Positions 9,058 to 18,585 of a stretch of DNA of 64,000 nt are shown here, in pieces; within the stretch, counting starts at the first letter, position 1, and each line of letters starts with the position of its first letter. Source of the DNA: Cohnella caldifontis (lineage in GTDB: Bacteria; Bacillota; Bacilli; Paenibacillales; Paenibacillaceae). The stretch is from assembly GCF_029360585.1 (NCBI RefSeq), contig NZ_JAQZSJ010000019.1:1-64000 (forward strand). The letters are read 5' to 3'. The notes under the pieces are model-generated. The model ran no database searches. It worked only from the letters and a program-made list of their open reading frames with translations, and was not told the DNA's origin. Position numbers and translations under genes: made by a program.

Positions 9058-10209
9058 GTGCGGATTGCCCTGTTTTCCGACACTTACCTGCCTCAAGTCA
9101 ATGGGGTCGCGATGACGTTGGGGCGGCTGACGCGCCATCTGGAACGGAGAAGCGTTCCTTTCGAGGTGTTCGTTCCGGATGGCGAAGGCGAAGCGGCGGA
9201 CGCCGACCCGATCCACCGTTTCGCGAGCCTTCCTTTTTTCCTCTATCCGGATTGCCGGATGGCGTTTCCTTTCCCGCATGCCGTCGGCAAGCGGCTCCGG
9301 CAATTCCGCCCCGATCTGCTCCATCTCGCGACTCCGTTCAACATGGGCCTGTGCGGCCTGCATTACGGCAAGAAGCTGGGCATCCCCCGCGTCGCCTCCT
9401 ACCATACCCACTTCGACCGTTACTTGTCCTATTACCGTCTGGGATTCGCCGGCAGGTGGATCTGGCGGTACCTTCGTTGGTTTCACCGTACCTGCCGGCT
9501 GACGTTCGCGCCTTCGGAGGAAACGCGGCAGCACCTGCTCCGGCACGGGATCGGGCCCGTGGAGTTGTGGAAGCGCGGCGTGGACAACGCGCTGTTCCAC
9601 CCGGGCAGACGAAACGCCGGGCTGCGCGGCCGGTACGGGATACGGGAGCCTTACGTTCTCCTCTATGCGGGGCGACTCGCGCCCGAGAAAGACCTGGACC
9701 TGCTGCCCGATGCCGCCGCCATGCTGCCGGAGGATCTCGCCGGCCGCATCCGTTGGCTCATTGTCGGAGAAGGTCCGTTGGAGGAGATGCTTCGTCAGCG
9801 CATGCCGAAAAACACGACGTTCGCGGGATTCCTAGCGGGGGAATCGTTGGCGGAGGCCTATGCATCCTCGGATCTGCTCGTGTTTCCGTCCGGAACGGAA
9901 ACGTTCGGCAACGTCGTGCTGGAGGCGCACGCTTCGGGGCTGCCCGTGCTGAGCGTGCGTTCGGGAGGCGTGCAGGAGATCGTGCGCGACGGCGTGACGG
10001 GGAGACTATGCGCGCCGCGTTGCGCGGAGGCGCTGGCCAGCGGCATTCGGGAGCTGCTGGGGGCTGCCGACACGCTTGCCGCCATGGGACGGAACGGCAG
10101 GCGGTATGCGCTCACCCAATCTTGGGACGCCATCTTCGATCGGCTGTTGGAGCAATATGAACGTGCGGCGGTCGCCGCGGCGCCGGAATGGCGGCCGACC
10201 ACCGCTTAA
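9058..10209 (+). CDS. Glycosyltransferase family 4 (mannosyltransferase-like)
   Basis: Cytoplasmic GT-B glycosyltransferase of 383 residues. The N-terminal acceptor half opens with MRIALFSDTYLPQVNGVA and contains HLATPFNMG and SYHTHFDRY. The C-terminal nucleotide-sugar half has LLYAGRLAPEKDLD and the EX7E-type segment ETFGNVVLEAHASGLP. This pattern matches GDP-mannose-dependent mannosyltransferases and Firmicute glycolipid glucosyltransferases; the exact donor cannot be fixed. GTG 9058 is chosen because AGAGGGAG lies eight bases upstream; GTG 9049 would be too close to it. It ends 18 bases before a strong hairpin. Confidence 0.92.
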   Translation: MRIALFSDTYLPQVNGVAMTLGRLTRHLERRSVPFEVFVPDGEGEAADADPIHRFASLPFFLYPDCRMAFPFPHAVGKRLRQFRPDLLHLATPFNMGLCGLHYGKKLGIPRVASYHTHFDRYLSYYRLGFAGRWIWRYLRWFHRTCRLTFAPSEETRQHLLRHGIGPVELWKRGVDNALFHPGRRNAGLRGRYGIREPYVLLYAGRLAPEKDLDLLPDAAAMLPEDLAGRIRWLIVGEGPLEEMLRQRMPKNTTFAGFLAGESLAEAYASSDLLVFPSGTETFGNVVLEAHASGLPVLSVRSGGVQEIVRDGVTGRLCAPRCAEALASGIRELLGAADTLAAMGRNGRRYALTQSWDAIFDRLLEQYERAAVAAAPEWRPTTA

Positions 10210-10227
10210 ACCTGCCGACGACGAAGA

Positions 10228-10274
10228 AATGGCGGTGCTTAGGGGAGACGATCCCTGCACCGCCATTCGTGTTT
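10228..10274 (+). terminator. Hairpin terminator between convergent genes
   Basis: Eleven-base arms AATGGCGGTGC and GCACCGCCATT enclose a second stem AGGG/CCCT. Only a short T-run (CGTGTTT) follows on the plus strand. It sits between the convergent glycosyltransferase and sugar-binding protein genes and may act on both transcripts. Confidence 0.75.
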
Positions 10275-10388
10275 CAAGACGGACAAAATTCCTGTCACGT
10301 ATTCATCAGGTGTATTTCGGCACTTCATGGCACTGGCCGGGTATAAGCAGGCTTTAAATATAGAGCCTTCGCAATGAGCAACGGCGAA

Positions 10389-11726
10389 TTACTCCCCGTT
10401 CCCCGCAAGAATCGCATTCGCTTCCTCGCGGAACCGTTTCGCGGCTTCCTCGACCGTCGATTTGCCGAACAGCATTTCTTCGACCGTCGAGTTGAGCAGC
10501 TTGTCCACCTCCACCGCGCCCGCCGGTGACGGCGGATCCATCGGACTGCCTTGCCGCTCGGCCCACGATACGAAATCGAACACCTCGGTTTGCTCCGGGG
10601 GCAGGTACGGTTTCAAAGCTTCTTTCACCTTGAAGGACACCGGAACGCCGCGCTCGCCCAAGATGATTTTGTTCGCTTCGATGTCGTTCACCCAGAAATC
10701 GATGAATTCGGCCGCTTCTTCTTTCGCCTTGGAATTCGCGGCAATGGATAAATACATGCTGGGTTTCAGGTATAGCGCCCGGTTCTCGTTCCATCCCGGC
10801 ACGGGAAGGATCCGAAGCGGGCGCCCCGCGACCGCGGACGACAAAATATACTGGTTGGACCATTCGAACGCGAAGGCTGCTTTTCCGAGCTCCATCTCCC
10901 CGTCTTCCGGCATGCCTTTCTTGTGAGCGAGCTTGTCGAGGGAAAGCAGGAATCCGCGATCGTACCAGTCGGCGTACATCCGGTAGAAATCGACGAAGTA
11001 CTTGTCGTCCGCATAGCCGAGCGCCTTGCCGTCGGCCGCGTACATATGCTGGCCTTGGCTTCTCAGATAGAACGGAAAAAACACGTCGTGCCGAAGGTCG
11101 GACGTCAGCAGCTTTCCTTGGGATCCGAGCGCAGATCCGAGCCGGGAGAAGTCGTCCCAGGACCAATCCGATTGCGGCACGGCAACGCCGGCCTTTTCCA
11201 GCATGCCGATGTCCGCCGCGGCCATCAAAGCGTTGGAGCCGATCGGCAGGGCATACAATCTGCCGTCTACCCTGCCGCCGGACAGCGTGTTCTCGCCGAT
11301 GTCCCGAAGATCGATCAACCCGTTCTCCGCATAGGGCGACAAGTCCGCCAATTGCCCATGTTCCGCGTACTGCGTCAAATACGAGATGTCCATCTGGATG
11401 ACATCGGGCAATACGCCCGCCGCGGCTTGAGGGGCGAGCTTCTTCCATTGGTCGTCGAAGGAAGCGTACTCCGCCTGGATTTTGACGTTCGGGTGCTCCG
11501 ACTCGTACCGTTCGATGACCTTCAGGGTGTATTCGTTGCGGTTTTGGCCGCCCCACCAGGCGACGCGCAGCGTGACGGGATCCCGGCTGACCGGAATCAA
11601 GGCGGATGGCTCGTACCGGCCGGACGAAGCGGAGGAATCCGGCTGTCCCGCGCCCAACCATCCGCAAGCGGCGAGTTGACCCGCCGTCATCATCAAGGCA
11701 GCCGATGCGAGAAGCGAGCGTCTCAT
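10389..11726 (-). CDS. Extracellular sugar-binding lipoprotein (ABC transporter, UgpB-type)
   Basis: Predicted lipoprotein of 445 residues: a short signal peptide ends in the lipobox LAAC (Cys about 21), followed by a Ser/Gly linker and a family 1 solute-binding fold (EYASFDDQWKKLAPQ, AEYVQ-like core, GKAAFAFEWSNQY). It would capture an oligosaccharide outside the membrane for an ABC importer, but no permease lies nearby. It is the last gene of a minus-strand set after a YesN response regulator and YesM kinase, an arrangement common for Paenibacillaceae sugar systems. The ribosome binding site is GGGAGGG. The start at ATG 11726 is well supported. Confidence 0.93.
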   Translation of the reverse strand: MRRSLLASAALMMTAGQLAACGWLGAGQPDSSASSGRYEPSALIPVSRDPVTLRVAWWGGQNRNEYTLKVIERYESEHPNVKIQAEYASFDDQWKKLAPQAAAGVLPDVIQMDISYLTQYAEHGQLADLSPYAENGLIDLRDIGENTLSGGRVDGRLYALPIGSNALMAAADIGMLEKAGVAVPQSDWSWDDFSRLGSALGSQGKLLTSDLRHDVFFPFYLRSQGQHMYAADGKALGYADDKYFVDFYRMYADWYDRGFLLSLDKLAHKKGMPEDGEMELGKAAFAFEWSNQYILSSAVAGRPLRILPVPGWNENRALYLKPSMYLSIAANSKAKEEAAEFIDFWVNDIEANKIILGERGVPVSFKVKEALKPYLPPEQTEVFDFVSWAERQGSPMDPPSPAGAVEVDKLLNSTVEEMLFGKSTVEEAAKRFREEANAILAGNGE

Positions 11727-11757
11727 GTGCCATGCCCTCCCAGATCGAGGTGTGATG

Positions 11758-13302
11758 TCAGGACTTGAGGTATTCGGAAGGGGTTCGGCCCGTGAATTTC
11801 TTGAACACTTGGCTGAAGTACTGCGGATTGTCGCCGAAGCCCAAACTTTCGGCCAGTTCGAACACCTTCAGGTCCGGATTCTCCGCCATCCGTTCCTCGG
11901 CCAGCCGGATCCTCGTTTTCATCACGTAATTGGAAAATTTCTCGCCCGTTTCTTTCTTGAACAACTTGCCGAGATAATCGGGATTCATGTAGAGCATCTC
12001 GCCGGCGACCATTTGGAGGGACAACGCGGCGTTATGCAGGTTCTCCTCGACGATCCCGATCATTTTGCGCACGATGGCGGTATACTTGGCTTTGTTGCGA
12101 TCGTAACGGGTTTCCGCGATTTCGCGCACCGTCTCCTCGAGGAAAGCTTGCGCCGCCTGCAGGGATTTGGCTTGGACAAGCTCGGGAATCCGCTGGTAGC
12201 AAGCGTTGACGCGCTCGGGCTCGGCCAGCCGGATCAAGGACATGTACGTTCCGATGACGTAGGACAAGGTGACTTCGGTTTCGAGCTGCGCTTGTTTCAG
12301 CTCGTGGAAAAATTCCGACAGCGCCGCCATGGCGTCCTCCACGTTGCCGGATCGGACGGGCAGGATGAGGCGTTCTTCGTCGAACTCGGGCGCGCGCGAT
12401 CCGCTCTCCGCATACCAGCCGGTGTCCCGGGGCGTAATCAGCCCGCCTTCGTCCAGGTAGAAACGGTATTTGAGGGAATGGAGCGTTTCCCTATACAACG
12501 CCCGGGCGCGGGAGATCGGACCGGCCTCGCTTAACGCGATCGTCGCGTCCATGCGGTAATAGCCCTGGAAAACGTGCCGGATCTCGCCGATTTTGGCTTG
12601 CAGTTCATCCGGCGGCATGGCGTCTTCGATGAGGATGAGTGCATGGTGGCCGATCGTCGTGCCGAGCAGGGTCGTTCGCAAAATGTCCTGCGCGATGTTC
12701 TTGACCGCGAACAGGTGCTCATGATCGTAGTCTCCTTCCAGCTGGAACAGCAGCAGGCGCACCTGCAGGTCCATGCCGAATTCGAACAGCTCGCTGTAAT
12801 AGTCCCAGTCGCGTTTGCCGTAGGTTTTGTTGGTCACGAATTCTTTCAATACCTGTTCTTTGACATGGGGAAGCACTTTCTCGAAACGGTGCTTCATGCC
12901 CGCGACGAACGATTGGCGATGGCGCTCGCGATCCAGCTCCTCGCCAACCTCGGTCAGCGCCTCCGCGATTTTGGCTTCGTTGGTCGGCTTCAGCAAATAG
13001 TGCTTGACGCCGTATTGCATCGCCTTGGAGGCGTATTCGAACTCCCCGAAGCCGGAGAGGATGATGAACTTGATGTGCGGATGGGACTCGCTGGCGCGGG
13101 CAACGAGCTCCAGACCGTCCATGCCCGGCATGCGGATATCGCTGATCACGATGTCGGGGTTCGTGGCTTGGATGCGCGCATAGGCTTCCGTCCCGTTTTT
13201 CGCCGTTCCTTCCAGCACGGCGCCGTGCGCCTGCCAGTCGACCATTTGGGAAATGCCTTCCAGGATGATTCTTTCGTCGTCAACGAGCAGCACTCGGTTC
13301 AT
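11758..13302 (-). CDS. YesN-type response regulator with AraC DNA-binding domain
   Basis: 514 residues. The receiver domain (about 1-120) has the acidic pair DD at 8-9, the phosphoacceptor in SDIRMPGMDG (Asp55) and Lys in LLKPTNE. A long middle region is followed by a C-terminal AraC/XylS domain with two helix-turn-helix motifs (about 410-514, ending GRTPSEYLKS). It would activate sugar-uptake genes, most simply the adjacent binding protein, when phosphorylated by the neighbouring kinase. Its ATG overlaps the kinase stop by four bases, and GGGAGGA precedes it. Confidence 0.95.
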   Translation of the reverse strand: MNRVLLVDDERIILEGISQMVDWQAHGAVLEGTAKNGTEAYARIQATNPDIVISDIRMPGMDGLELVARASESHPHIKFIILSGFGEFEYASKAMQYGVKHYLLKPTNEAKIAEALTEVGEELDRERHRQSFVAGMKHRFEKVLPHVKEQVLKEFVTNKTYGKRDWDYYSELFEFGMDLQVRLLLFQLEGDYDHEHLFAVKNIAQDILRTTLLGTTIGHHALILIEDAMPPDELQAKIGEIRHVFQGYYRMDATIALSEAGPISRARALYRETLHSLKYRFYLDEGGLITPRDTGWYAESGSRAPEFDEERLILPVRSGNVEDAMAALSEFFHELKQAQLETEVTLSYVIGTYMSLIRLAEPERVNACYQRIPELVQAKSLQAAQAFLEETVREIAETRYDRNKAKYTAIVRKMIGIVEENLHNAALSLQMVAGEMLYMNPDYLGKLFKKETGEKFSNYVMKTRIRLAEERMAENPDLKVFELAESLGFGDNPQYFSQVFKKFTGRTPSEYLKS

Positions 13303-15050
13303 GGGTTATCCTCCCTGGCCCAGGGCAGCAGCGCGACGATCCGGGCGCCGGAGCCCGGCCGGCCGTCGATGCGCAGGCCGTAAGATTCTCCGTAAGCGAG
13401 CTTGATCCTTTCGTCGATGTTCAGCAGGCCGATTCCTTTGCCTTTGGTCTTGAGCTCTCCGCTTCGCAGCCGATCCAGCGTATCCGCCGGCAGACCCGGC
13501 CCGTCGTCCTCCACGTATAGGGCGAATCCGTCCTCCGTCTCGAAAGCGCCTACGGCAATATGGACGGGCTCGACGCTCGGCTCCAAGGCGTAGTGGATCG
13601 CGTTCTCGATCAGAGGCTGCAGGGTCAGCTTCGGGATGGAGGCGGAGCGGTATTTCACCGGCACGTCGAGCGAGAAGACCAGCCGCTCCTCGAAGCGGTA
13701 TTTCTGGATCGTGACGTAGTGCTGGACGATTTCGATTTCGTCGGCCACCGCAAGCATCGGCTCTTTCATGCCGATCGAATGGCGGAACAGGTACCCGAGC
13801 GCTTCGACCATTCGGGAGATTTGCGTTTGCCGGTTCATTTTGGCCAGCCAATTGATCGATTCCAGCGTGTTATAGAGAAAATGGGGATTGATCTGCGCTT
13901 GCAGCGCCTTGAATTCGGTTTCCTTCAACAGCAGGCGGTTGGAATAGTTCTCGGTGATCAGCGTATTGATCCGTTCCATCATGAGGCGGAACGTCCGGTG
14001 CAGCAGACCGATTTCATCCATGGCCAACGGCGCGGGTTCGGGCTGGGGGAGATAAGCTTCCTCGAAATTGCCTTTCTCCGCCAGCTTCATCCGGCCCATC
14101 AAATTATCGATCGGGCGGGTCAGGCTGCGGGAAAACCGGATCCCGATCAGGAAGACGAGCACGAAAATGCCCGCGAATACCCCGATGACGAGCCGCTTCA
14201 GGAACAAGACCCCTTCGAAAATTTCCCGATACGGAGTCAAGTTGACATAGGTCCAGCCCGAACGCGACGAGCGGCTGAAGGAGACGAAATATTCCTCGGA
14301 ATCGACGGAGCGCGAGAAATAACCGCTGGCGCGGCCCAGCTCGTTTTGCAGCTCCGCCGGGCTGAGCAGGGGGGAGGGCGGGTAGATCAGGTCTTTGCCT
14401 GACAGGATGAGGAGGTCGCCGTTCTCCTCCGCCATCGTGCGCACGATTTCCTGGATATTGATCCGGATGACGATGGTGCCCAGATCCTTCAGATCGAACT
14501 GCGTGTTCTGGTGCGAGCGGATTTCCCGGGTCAGGATAAGCGCGGGATCCGAAGCGTCGGGGAACATCCAGCGCGTCTGTCCTTCGCCTTCCTTGGCGAT
14601 CTGCTGCATCCTGATCTTCTTCTCGGCGGAGATCGGGCTCACGTTGCCGGCTTGGTTTTCCCCGCCTTCGGCGTCGAACAGGATCATCGAAAAGATGGAG
14701 AACTCCGACCCCGCATAGGAGATCAGCCGATCCGTGACTTTCTGGCGGAGCACGAGACGGTCGTAATCGACCTCGCTGTCTTTGATCGATTTGAGCAAGG
14801 ACTGCATTTGGGCGTCCGCGATGATATTGTAGGAAATTTGCTCGATGCGCCGAAGCTCCGTCTCGATGGCGCTCGAGGAGAGATTCAGCACTTGGGACGA
14901 TTTCCCGTACAGCTGGCGGTCGTAAATCGAGAAGGCATATTGCTGCACGATGGCGGCGAACGCGAACGACACGGCCACCACGAACGCGATCAGCAGGGAC
15001 AGCTTGTTTCGGATTTTCAAATGTTTGAAATCGAAGGTCCGCAGCGGCAT
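13299..15050 (-). CDS. YesM-type sensor histidine kinase
   Basis: Membrane kinase of 583 residues: a first helix at about 19-37, a large extracellular sensor region, a second helix at about 293-313, a HAMP segment (RSLTRPIDNLMGRMK), the His_kinase domain with the phosphorylated His in QINPHFLYNTLES, and an ATPase domain (VEDDGPGL, GKGIGLLNIDERIK). The family senses extracellular sugars, often through a binding protein. It is the first gene of the minus-strand set and divergent from the SGNH esterase. A good ribosome binding site (GGGAGAAA) precedes ATG 15050. Confidence 0.95.
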   Translation of the reverse strand: MPLRTFDFKHLKIRNKLSLLIAFVVAVSFAFAAIVQQYAFSIYDRQLYGKSSQVLNLSSSAIETELRRIEQISYNIIADAQMQSLLKSIKDSEVDYDRLVLRQKVTDRLISYAGSEFSIFSMILFDAEGGENQAGNVSPISAEKKIRMQQIAKEGEGQTRWMFPDASDPALILTREIRSHQNTQFDLKDLGTIVIRINIQEIVRTMAEENGDLLILSGKDLIYPPSPLLSPAELQNELGRASGYFSRSVDSEEYFVSFSRSSRSGWTYVNLTPYREIFEGVLFLKRLVIGVFAGIFVLVFLIGIRFSRSLTRPIDNLMGRMKLAEKGNFEEAYLPQPEPAPLAMDEIGLLHRTFRLMMERINTLITENYSNRLLLKETEFKALQAQINPHFLYNTLESINWLAKMNRQTQISRMVEALGYLFRHSIGMKEPMLAVADEIEIVQHYVTIQKYRFEERLVFSLDVPVKYRSASIPKLTLQPLIENAIHYALEPSVEPVHIAVGAFETEDGFALYVEDDGPGLPADTLDRLRSGELKTKGKGIGLLNIDERIKLAYGESYGLRIDGRPGSGARIVALLPWAREDNP

Positions 15051-15113
15051 GTCCGGTTTCTCCCATGTCGGTTTAGAAAATAGAATTGAAGGTGAACAAA
15101 TTATGTCACCCTA

Positions 15114-15127
15114 TGTAAGCGCCGTCA
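15114..15127. promoter_or_regulatory. Candidate CcpA catabolite-response element (cre)
   Basis: TGTAAGCGCCGTCA matches the cre consensus TGWAANCGNTNWCA at 13 of 14 positions; only the T after the central CG is replaced by C. It lies in the 217-base gap between the divergent YesM kinase and the SGNH esterase, 64 bases upstream of the kinase start. Either or both could be repressed by preferred sugars. Confidence 0.5.
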
Positions 15128-15267
15128 ACCGCGAAATACCGGAATTTTGAACAAGAAACACGGAATCTTCTCGCTATATGGCGGGACGTTTGCGGTACGA
15201 TAATGGAAGTTGCGAACAAGCGGGTCTGAAAAATTCGAGGATCGACAAGGCAGAGGAGAGAGTCGAA

Positions 15268-16380
15268 ATGGCGGAAAGTTGGAAATTCGATTTCGGCGCG
15301 GGGCCGGAGACGGAAGGGTATGTCAAAGTCGCGGACGGAGCCGCGTTCGAGCGCGGTCGGGGATACGGGTTCTACGAGGCCGGCTCGGGCGCGGTATCGT
15401 TCCGGGACCGGGGAGAGCCTGCGGCGCTGAGCCGGGATTTCTGCATTCCGTTCGGCGCGGCGTTCGCGGTCCAAGTGCCGGACGGAATTTATACCGTCGG
15501 CGCGCTGATCGGAGACGCCGCGTTCGAGACGGACACGACGATCAAGGGGTCGGCAGGGCAGCTGCTCGTCCATCGGCAGCGGACGCCGGCCGGCCATTTC
15601 GAGTGGATCCGGTTCTCCGTCCCCGTAACGGACGGGACGCTGCGGCTTGCGTTCAGCGGGTTGGCGCCGCGGCTGAATGCGTTGGAAGTCGCGCCTGCGC
15701 AGCAGGTATGCACCGTCTATATCGCGGGCGATTCCACCGCGACGAACCAGCCGGCCGACGGGTATCCGTACAGCGGCTGGGGGCAGATGCTGCCGCACGT
15801 ATTCAAGGCGGACGCGGCCGTGTGGAACCATGCGGCGTCGGGCCGGAGCTCGAAAAGCTTCATCGCCGAAGGTCGGCTGGACGCCATCTTGGCCACGATC
15901 AAGCCCTATGACTATTTGATCGTGCAGTTCGGGCACAACGACCAGAAAAAGGACGAAGAACGGCGGACGGAGCCTTTTACCGCCTATAAGGACCATTTGC
16001 GGAAATATATCGAGGCGGCGAAGGAGAGAAAGGCCATCCCGATTCTCGCGACGTCGATCCACCGGCGCTTCTTCGCGGAGGACGGCAGCTTGGCCGACAC
16101 GCACGGCGACTACTTGACGGCCATGCGGGAGCTGGCCGCGGAGGAGGAGGTGCCGCTGCTGGACATGGCGGAGGTGTCGCGGGAATGGTTCGAGAAGCTG
16201 GGCCCGGAGGCGACGAAGTCCGTGTTCATGTGGGGCGCGCCGGGCGAATTCATCCGGTTCCCGAACGGCGTGGAGGACAACACGCATTTTCAGGAGCGGG
16301 GGGCGATCGGGCTGGCGAAGCTGGCGGCGGAGGCGCTCAAGAAGCTCGGCATTCAGCCGCTGTCGCTGTATTTCCGGTAG
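15268..16380 (+). CDS. SGNH-hydrolase esterase, rhamnogalacturonan acetylesterase-like
   Basis: 370-residue protein without a signal peptide, so probably cytoplasmic. The N-terminal 140 residues form a beta-rich domain (FDFGAGPETEGYVKV at the start). The catalytic domain has block I IAGDSTATNQP with the nucleophilic Ser, block II AASGRSSKSF, block III VQFGHNDQ, and a C-terminal His in NTHFQERGA. This matches the YesT/RhgT family, which removes acetyl groups from rhamnogalacturonan pieces. ATG 15268 follows GAGGAGAG. Neighbours are a sugar-sensing two-component system and a sugar dehydrogenase, in keeping with intracellular processing of pectin oligosaccharides. Confidence 0.9.
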   Translation: MAESWKFDFGAGPETEGYVKVADGAAFERGRGYGFYEAGSGAVSFRDRGEPAALSRDFCIPFGAAFAVQVPDGIYTVGALIGDAAFETDTTIKGSAGQLLVHRQRTPAGHFEWIRFSVPVTDGTLRLAFSGLAPRLNALEVAPAQQVCTVYIAGDSTATNQPADGYPYSGWGQMLPHVFKADAAVWNHAASGRSSKSFIAEGRLDAILATIKPYDYLIVQFGHNDQKKDEERRTEPFTAYKDHLRKYIEAAKERKAIPILATSIHRRFFAEDGSLADTHGDYLTAMRELAAEEEVPLLDMAEVSREWFEKLGPEATKSVFMWGAPGEFIRFPNGVEDNTHFQERGAIGLAKLAAEALKKLGIQPLSLYFR

Positions 16381-16397
16381 GGGGGCGTTGCGCGGGT

Positions 16398-16420
16398 TTA
16401 AGTCGGTGCGGCCGACTTAA
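16398..16420. other. Short perfect hairpin
   Basis: Nine-base arms TTAAGTCGG and CCGACTTAA with loop TGCGG, starting 17 bases after the esterase stop. There is no T-run, so it may be a weak terminator, an RNA-stabilising hairpin, or a repressor site for the following gene. Confidence 0.45.
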
Positions 16421-16539
16421 CGGGACCACAACGCAGCGTCGACGAAGGTTAAGCCTACGCGGAGGCGAATGAGATTCCGACTTGCGCCCGGAAGCGGCTT
16501 GCACTAAAGTGGAGACGTTGAGAGGAGGCCGCTTAACCA

Positions 16540-17571
16540 ATGAGTGACTATCGGATTGTTGTAGCCGGATGCGGAGGCATGGCCAACGCCTGGGTAAAAA
16601 CGGCGCTGTCGCGGGAGGATGCGCGGATCGTCGGACTGGTGGACATCGTGCCGGAAAACGCCAGGGCGATGGCCGAGCGACACGGACTTGAGTGCGGAGT
16701 ATACAAGGATTTGAAAGAGGCGCTGGCGGACACCGGAGCCAATCTCGTCTTCGACGTGACGATTCCGGCCAGCCACTACACGGTCTGCTCGACGGCGATG
16801 CAGACGGGGGCCGACGTGTTCGGGGAAAAGCCGATGGCCGAGTCGATGGCCGAGGCGCGCGAGCTGATCGCGATCTCCGACCGGACCGGGCGGTCTTACT
16901 CGGTCATGCAGAACCGCCGTTACTCGGCCCCGATCCGCGCGTTGCGGGATTTGGTCGCGCGGGGCGCGATCGGCAGGGTCGGTTACATCGGCGCCGAGTT
17001 TTTCATCGGGGCGCATTTCGGCGGCTTCCGCGACGCGATGGACAGCCCGCTCATCCTGGACATGGCGATCCATACGTTCGACGAGGCGCGGTTTCTGACG
17101 GGCGCCGATCCCGTGTCGGTGTATTGCCATGAGTTCAACCCGCCGGGTTCCTGGTACGCCGGGAACGCGTCCGCCGTCTGCATTTTCGAAATGTCGGACG
17201 GTTCCGTCTTCTCGTATCGCGGTTCCTGGTGCGCGGAAGGCGCTCCGACCTCCTGGGACGCGGCTTGGCGCTTGAACGGCGAGACGGGCACGGCGATCTG
17301 GGACGGCACCGGCGTTCCATACGCGGAAGTGGTGGCGCCCGGCGATCAAACGGAAAAATTCATTCGGGACTACAAACGGGTGGAAGCTCCCATGGAATGG
17401 AAAGGCCGGGCCGGCCACGAAGGGTGCCTCGACGAAATGTTCGCCGCGCTCTCGGAAGGCCGCAAGGCCGAAACCGACTGCCGCGACAACATCAAAAGCC
17501 TGGCCATGGTGTTCGGCGCCATCGACAGCGCGAAGTCGGGCCGCAAAATCGACTTGCGCACGTATTATTGA
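16540..17571 (+). CDS. Gfo/Idh/MocA family oxidoreductase
   Basis: 343-residue NAD(P)-dependent dehydrogenase. The Rossmann domain carries the nucleotide-binding loop VVAGCGGMANAW (about 5-16) and the hallmark EKPMAES (about 98-104). The C-terminal alpha/beta domain contains DMAIHTFDEARF with the family's conserved His region. Members act on sugars, sugar acids or inositols; the exact substrate is not visible here. It follows the SGNH esterase by 159 bases, preceded by AGAGGAGG, and converges on an AraC regulator, so it is most likely part of plant-polysaccharide breakdown. Confidence 0.93.
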   Translation: MSDYRIVVAGCGGMANAWVKTALSREDARIVGLVDIVPENARAMAERHGLECGVYKDLKEALADTGANLVFDVTIPASHYTVCSTAMQTGADVFGEKPMAESMAEARELIAISDRTGRSYSVMQNRRYSAPIRALRDLVARGAIGRVGYIGAEFFIGAHFGGFRDAMDSPLILDMAIHTFDEARFLTGADPVSVYCHEFNPPGSWYAGNASAVCIFEMSDGSVFSYRGSWCAEGAPTSWDAAWRLNGETGTAIWDGTGVPYAEVVAPGDQTEKFIRDYKRVEAPMEWKGRAGHEGCLDEMFAALSEGRKAETDCRDNIKSLAMVFGAIDSAKSGRKIDLRTYY

Positions 17572-17598
17572 GCGTCGCGGGTTCCCGCGATCGGGAGC

Positions 17599-17630
17599 GG
17601 CGGGCGCCGTTCGACCTTCCTGCGCCCGCC
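17599..17630. terminator. GC-rich hairpin between convergent genes
   Basis: Nine-base arms GGCGGGCGC and GCGCCCGCC with a 14-base loop fill much of the 71-base gap between the convergent oxidoreductase and AraC genes. No T-run is present, so factor-independent termination is uncertain. Confidence 0.5.
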
Positions 17631-17642
17631 GTTCTACCGCGA

Positions 17643-18512
17643 TTAGTGCATTGTTTTCTCGCGCCGGTAGGTTTTAGGCGTAACGCCAGTCAGCGACTTG
17701 AACACGCGGTGGAAGTGGGGCAGGCTTTCGAAGCCGCACGCTTCGGCGATCTCGCCGACGCCCGCCTCCGACCGCAAGAGCAAGTCTTTGGCGCGGACGA
17801 TCCGCTTCGCGTTCACGTAATCCGTCACGTTCATGCCGGTGTACTGCTTGAAGACGCGGGAAAAATGCGAAGGGGCGACGGATGCGGCCTTCGCGAGCTT
17901 GGACAGTCCGAGGTCGCGGCCCAATCCGTCGTCGATCTCCCGAAGCGCTTCGCGCAGCCAGGAGGGGCCGAGCCGGCGGTCGCTCCCTTCGTCCGGCCAA
18001 CCCTCCGCCGCGTGCCGGTTCAACAAAAGCAGCAGCCGCTGCAGCTGGATGCGGACCGCCTGCCGGTAACCGAGCCGCGCTTGCCGTAGCTCCTCTTCGA
18101 TTTCGTCGAGCAGCTTTTCCGCGGTCTCCCGCATTTCAGCGGGCAGCGCCATTTTATAACGTTTCCGGGTTCTGGCGGCCTCGAAGCAGCGCAAGTTGGA
18201 GTACCCGTCGTCGAACGATTCGGCGAGCGCCATCCCCGGCGCGAAGAACAAAGCGGTGGAGACGATCGGGTCCTCCGGATCGGGGAAAGAACGGTGGATC
18301 GTGTTGCCCGGGATCAGAAACAGGTCTCCGGGCTTTTTCTCGTAGAGGGTTTTATCGATAAAGAACGTTCCTTGGCCCGCGTAAACGTAAACGAGTTCAT
18401 AACGGTCGTGCAAATGGTCCGGCAGCTCTTTTTCCGGGCTTTTTTTGTCTTTGTGCACGATCTGGAAAGGAAACAGCGGATCCCCGAAAAACGGTTTTCT
18501 GTAGGCGGTCAT
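17643..18512 (-). CDS. AraC family regulator with N-terminal cupin domain
   Basis: 289 residues: an N-terminal AraC-type sugar-binding cupin (about 15-150, HLHDRYELVYVYAGQGTFF) and a C-terminal pair of helix-turn-helix motifs (about 185-287; YVNAKRIVRAKDLLL, ACGFESLPHFHRVFK). It is divergent from the lactonase gene that opens the six-gene uronate/L-galactose operon, with a 149-base shared gap, so it is the likely specific regulator, perhaps responding to L-galactose or a pathway intermediate. GAGAGAGGAAG precedes ATG 18512. Confidence 0.94.
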   Translation of the reverse strand: MTAYRKPFFGDPLFPFQIVHKDKKSPEKELPDHLHDRYELVYVYAGQGTFFIDKTLYEKKPGDLFLIPGNTIHRSFPDPEDPIVSTALFFAPGMALAESFDDGYSNLRCFEAARTRKRYKMALPAEMRETAEKLLDEIEEELRQARLGYRQAVRIQLQRLLLLLNRHAAEGWPDEGSDRRLGPSWLREALREIDDGLGRDLGLSKLAKAASVAPSHFSRVFKQYTGMNVTDYVNAKRIVRAKDLLLRSEAGVGEIAEACGFESLPHFHRVFKSLTGVTPKTYRREKTMH

Positions 18513-18585
18513 CGAAGTCGCTTCCTCTCTCGGCTTTTCGCTTTCAGAATATCAAAAAAAGATACAAAGTGGCAATGATCCGTTA

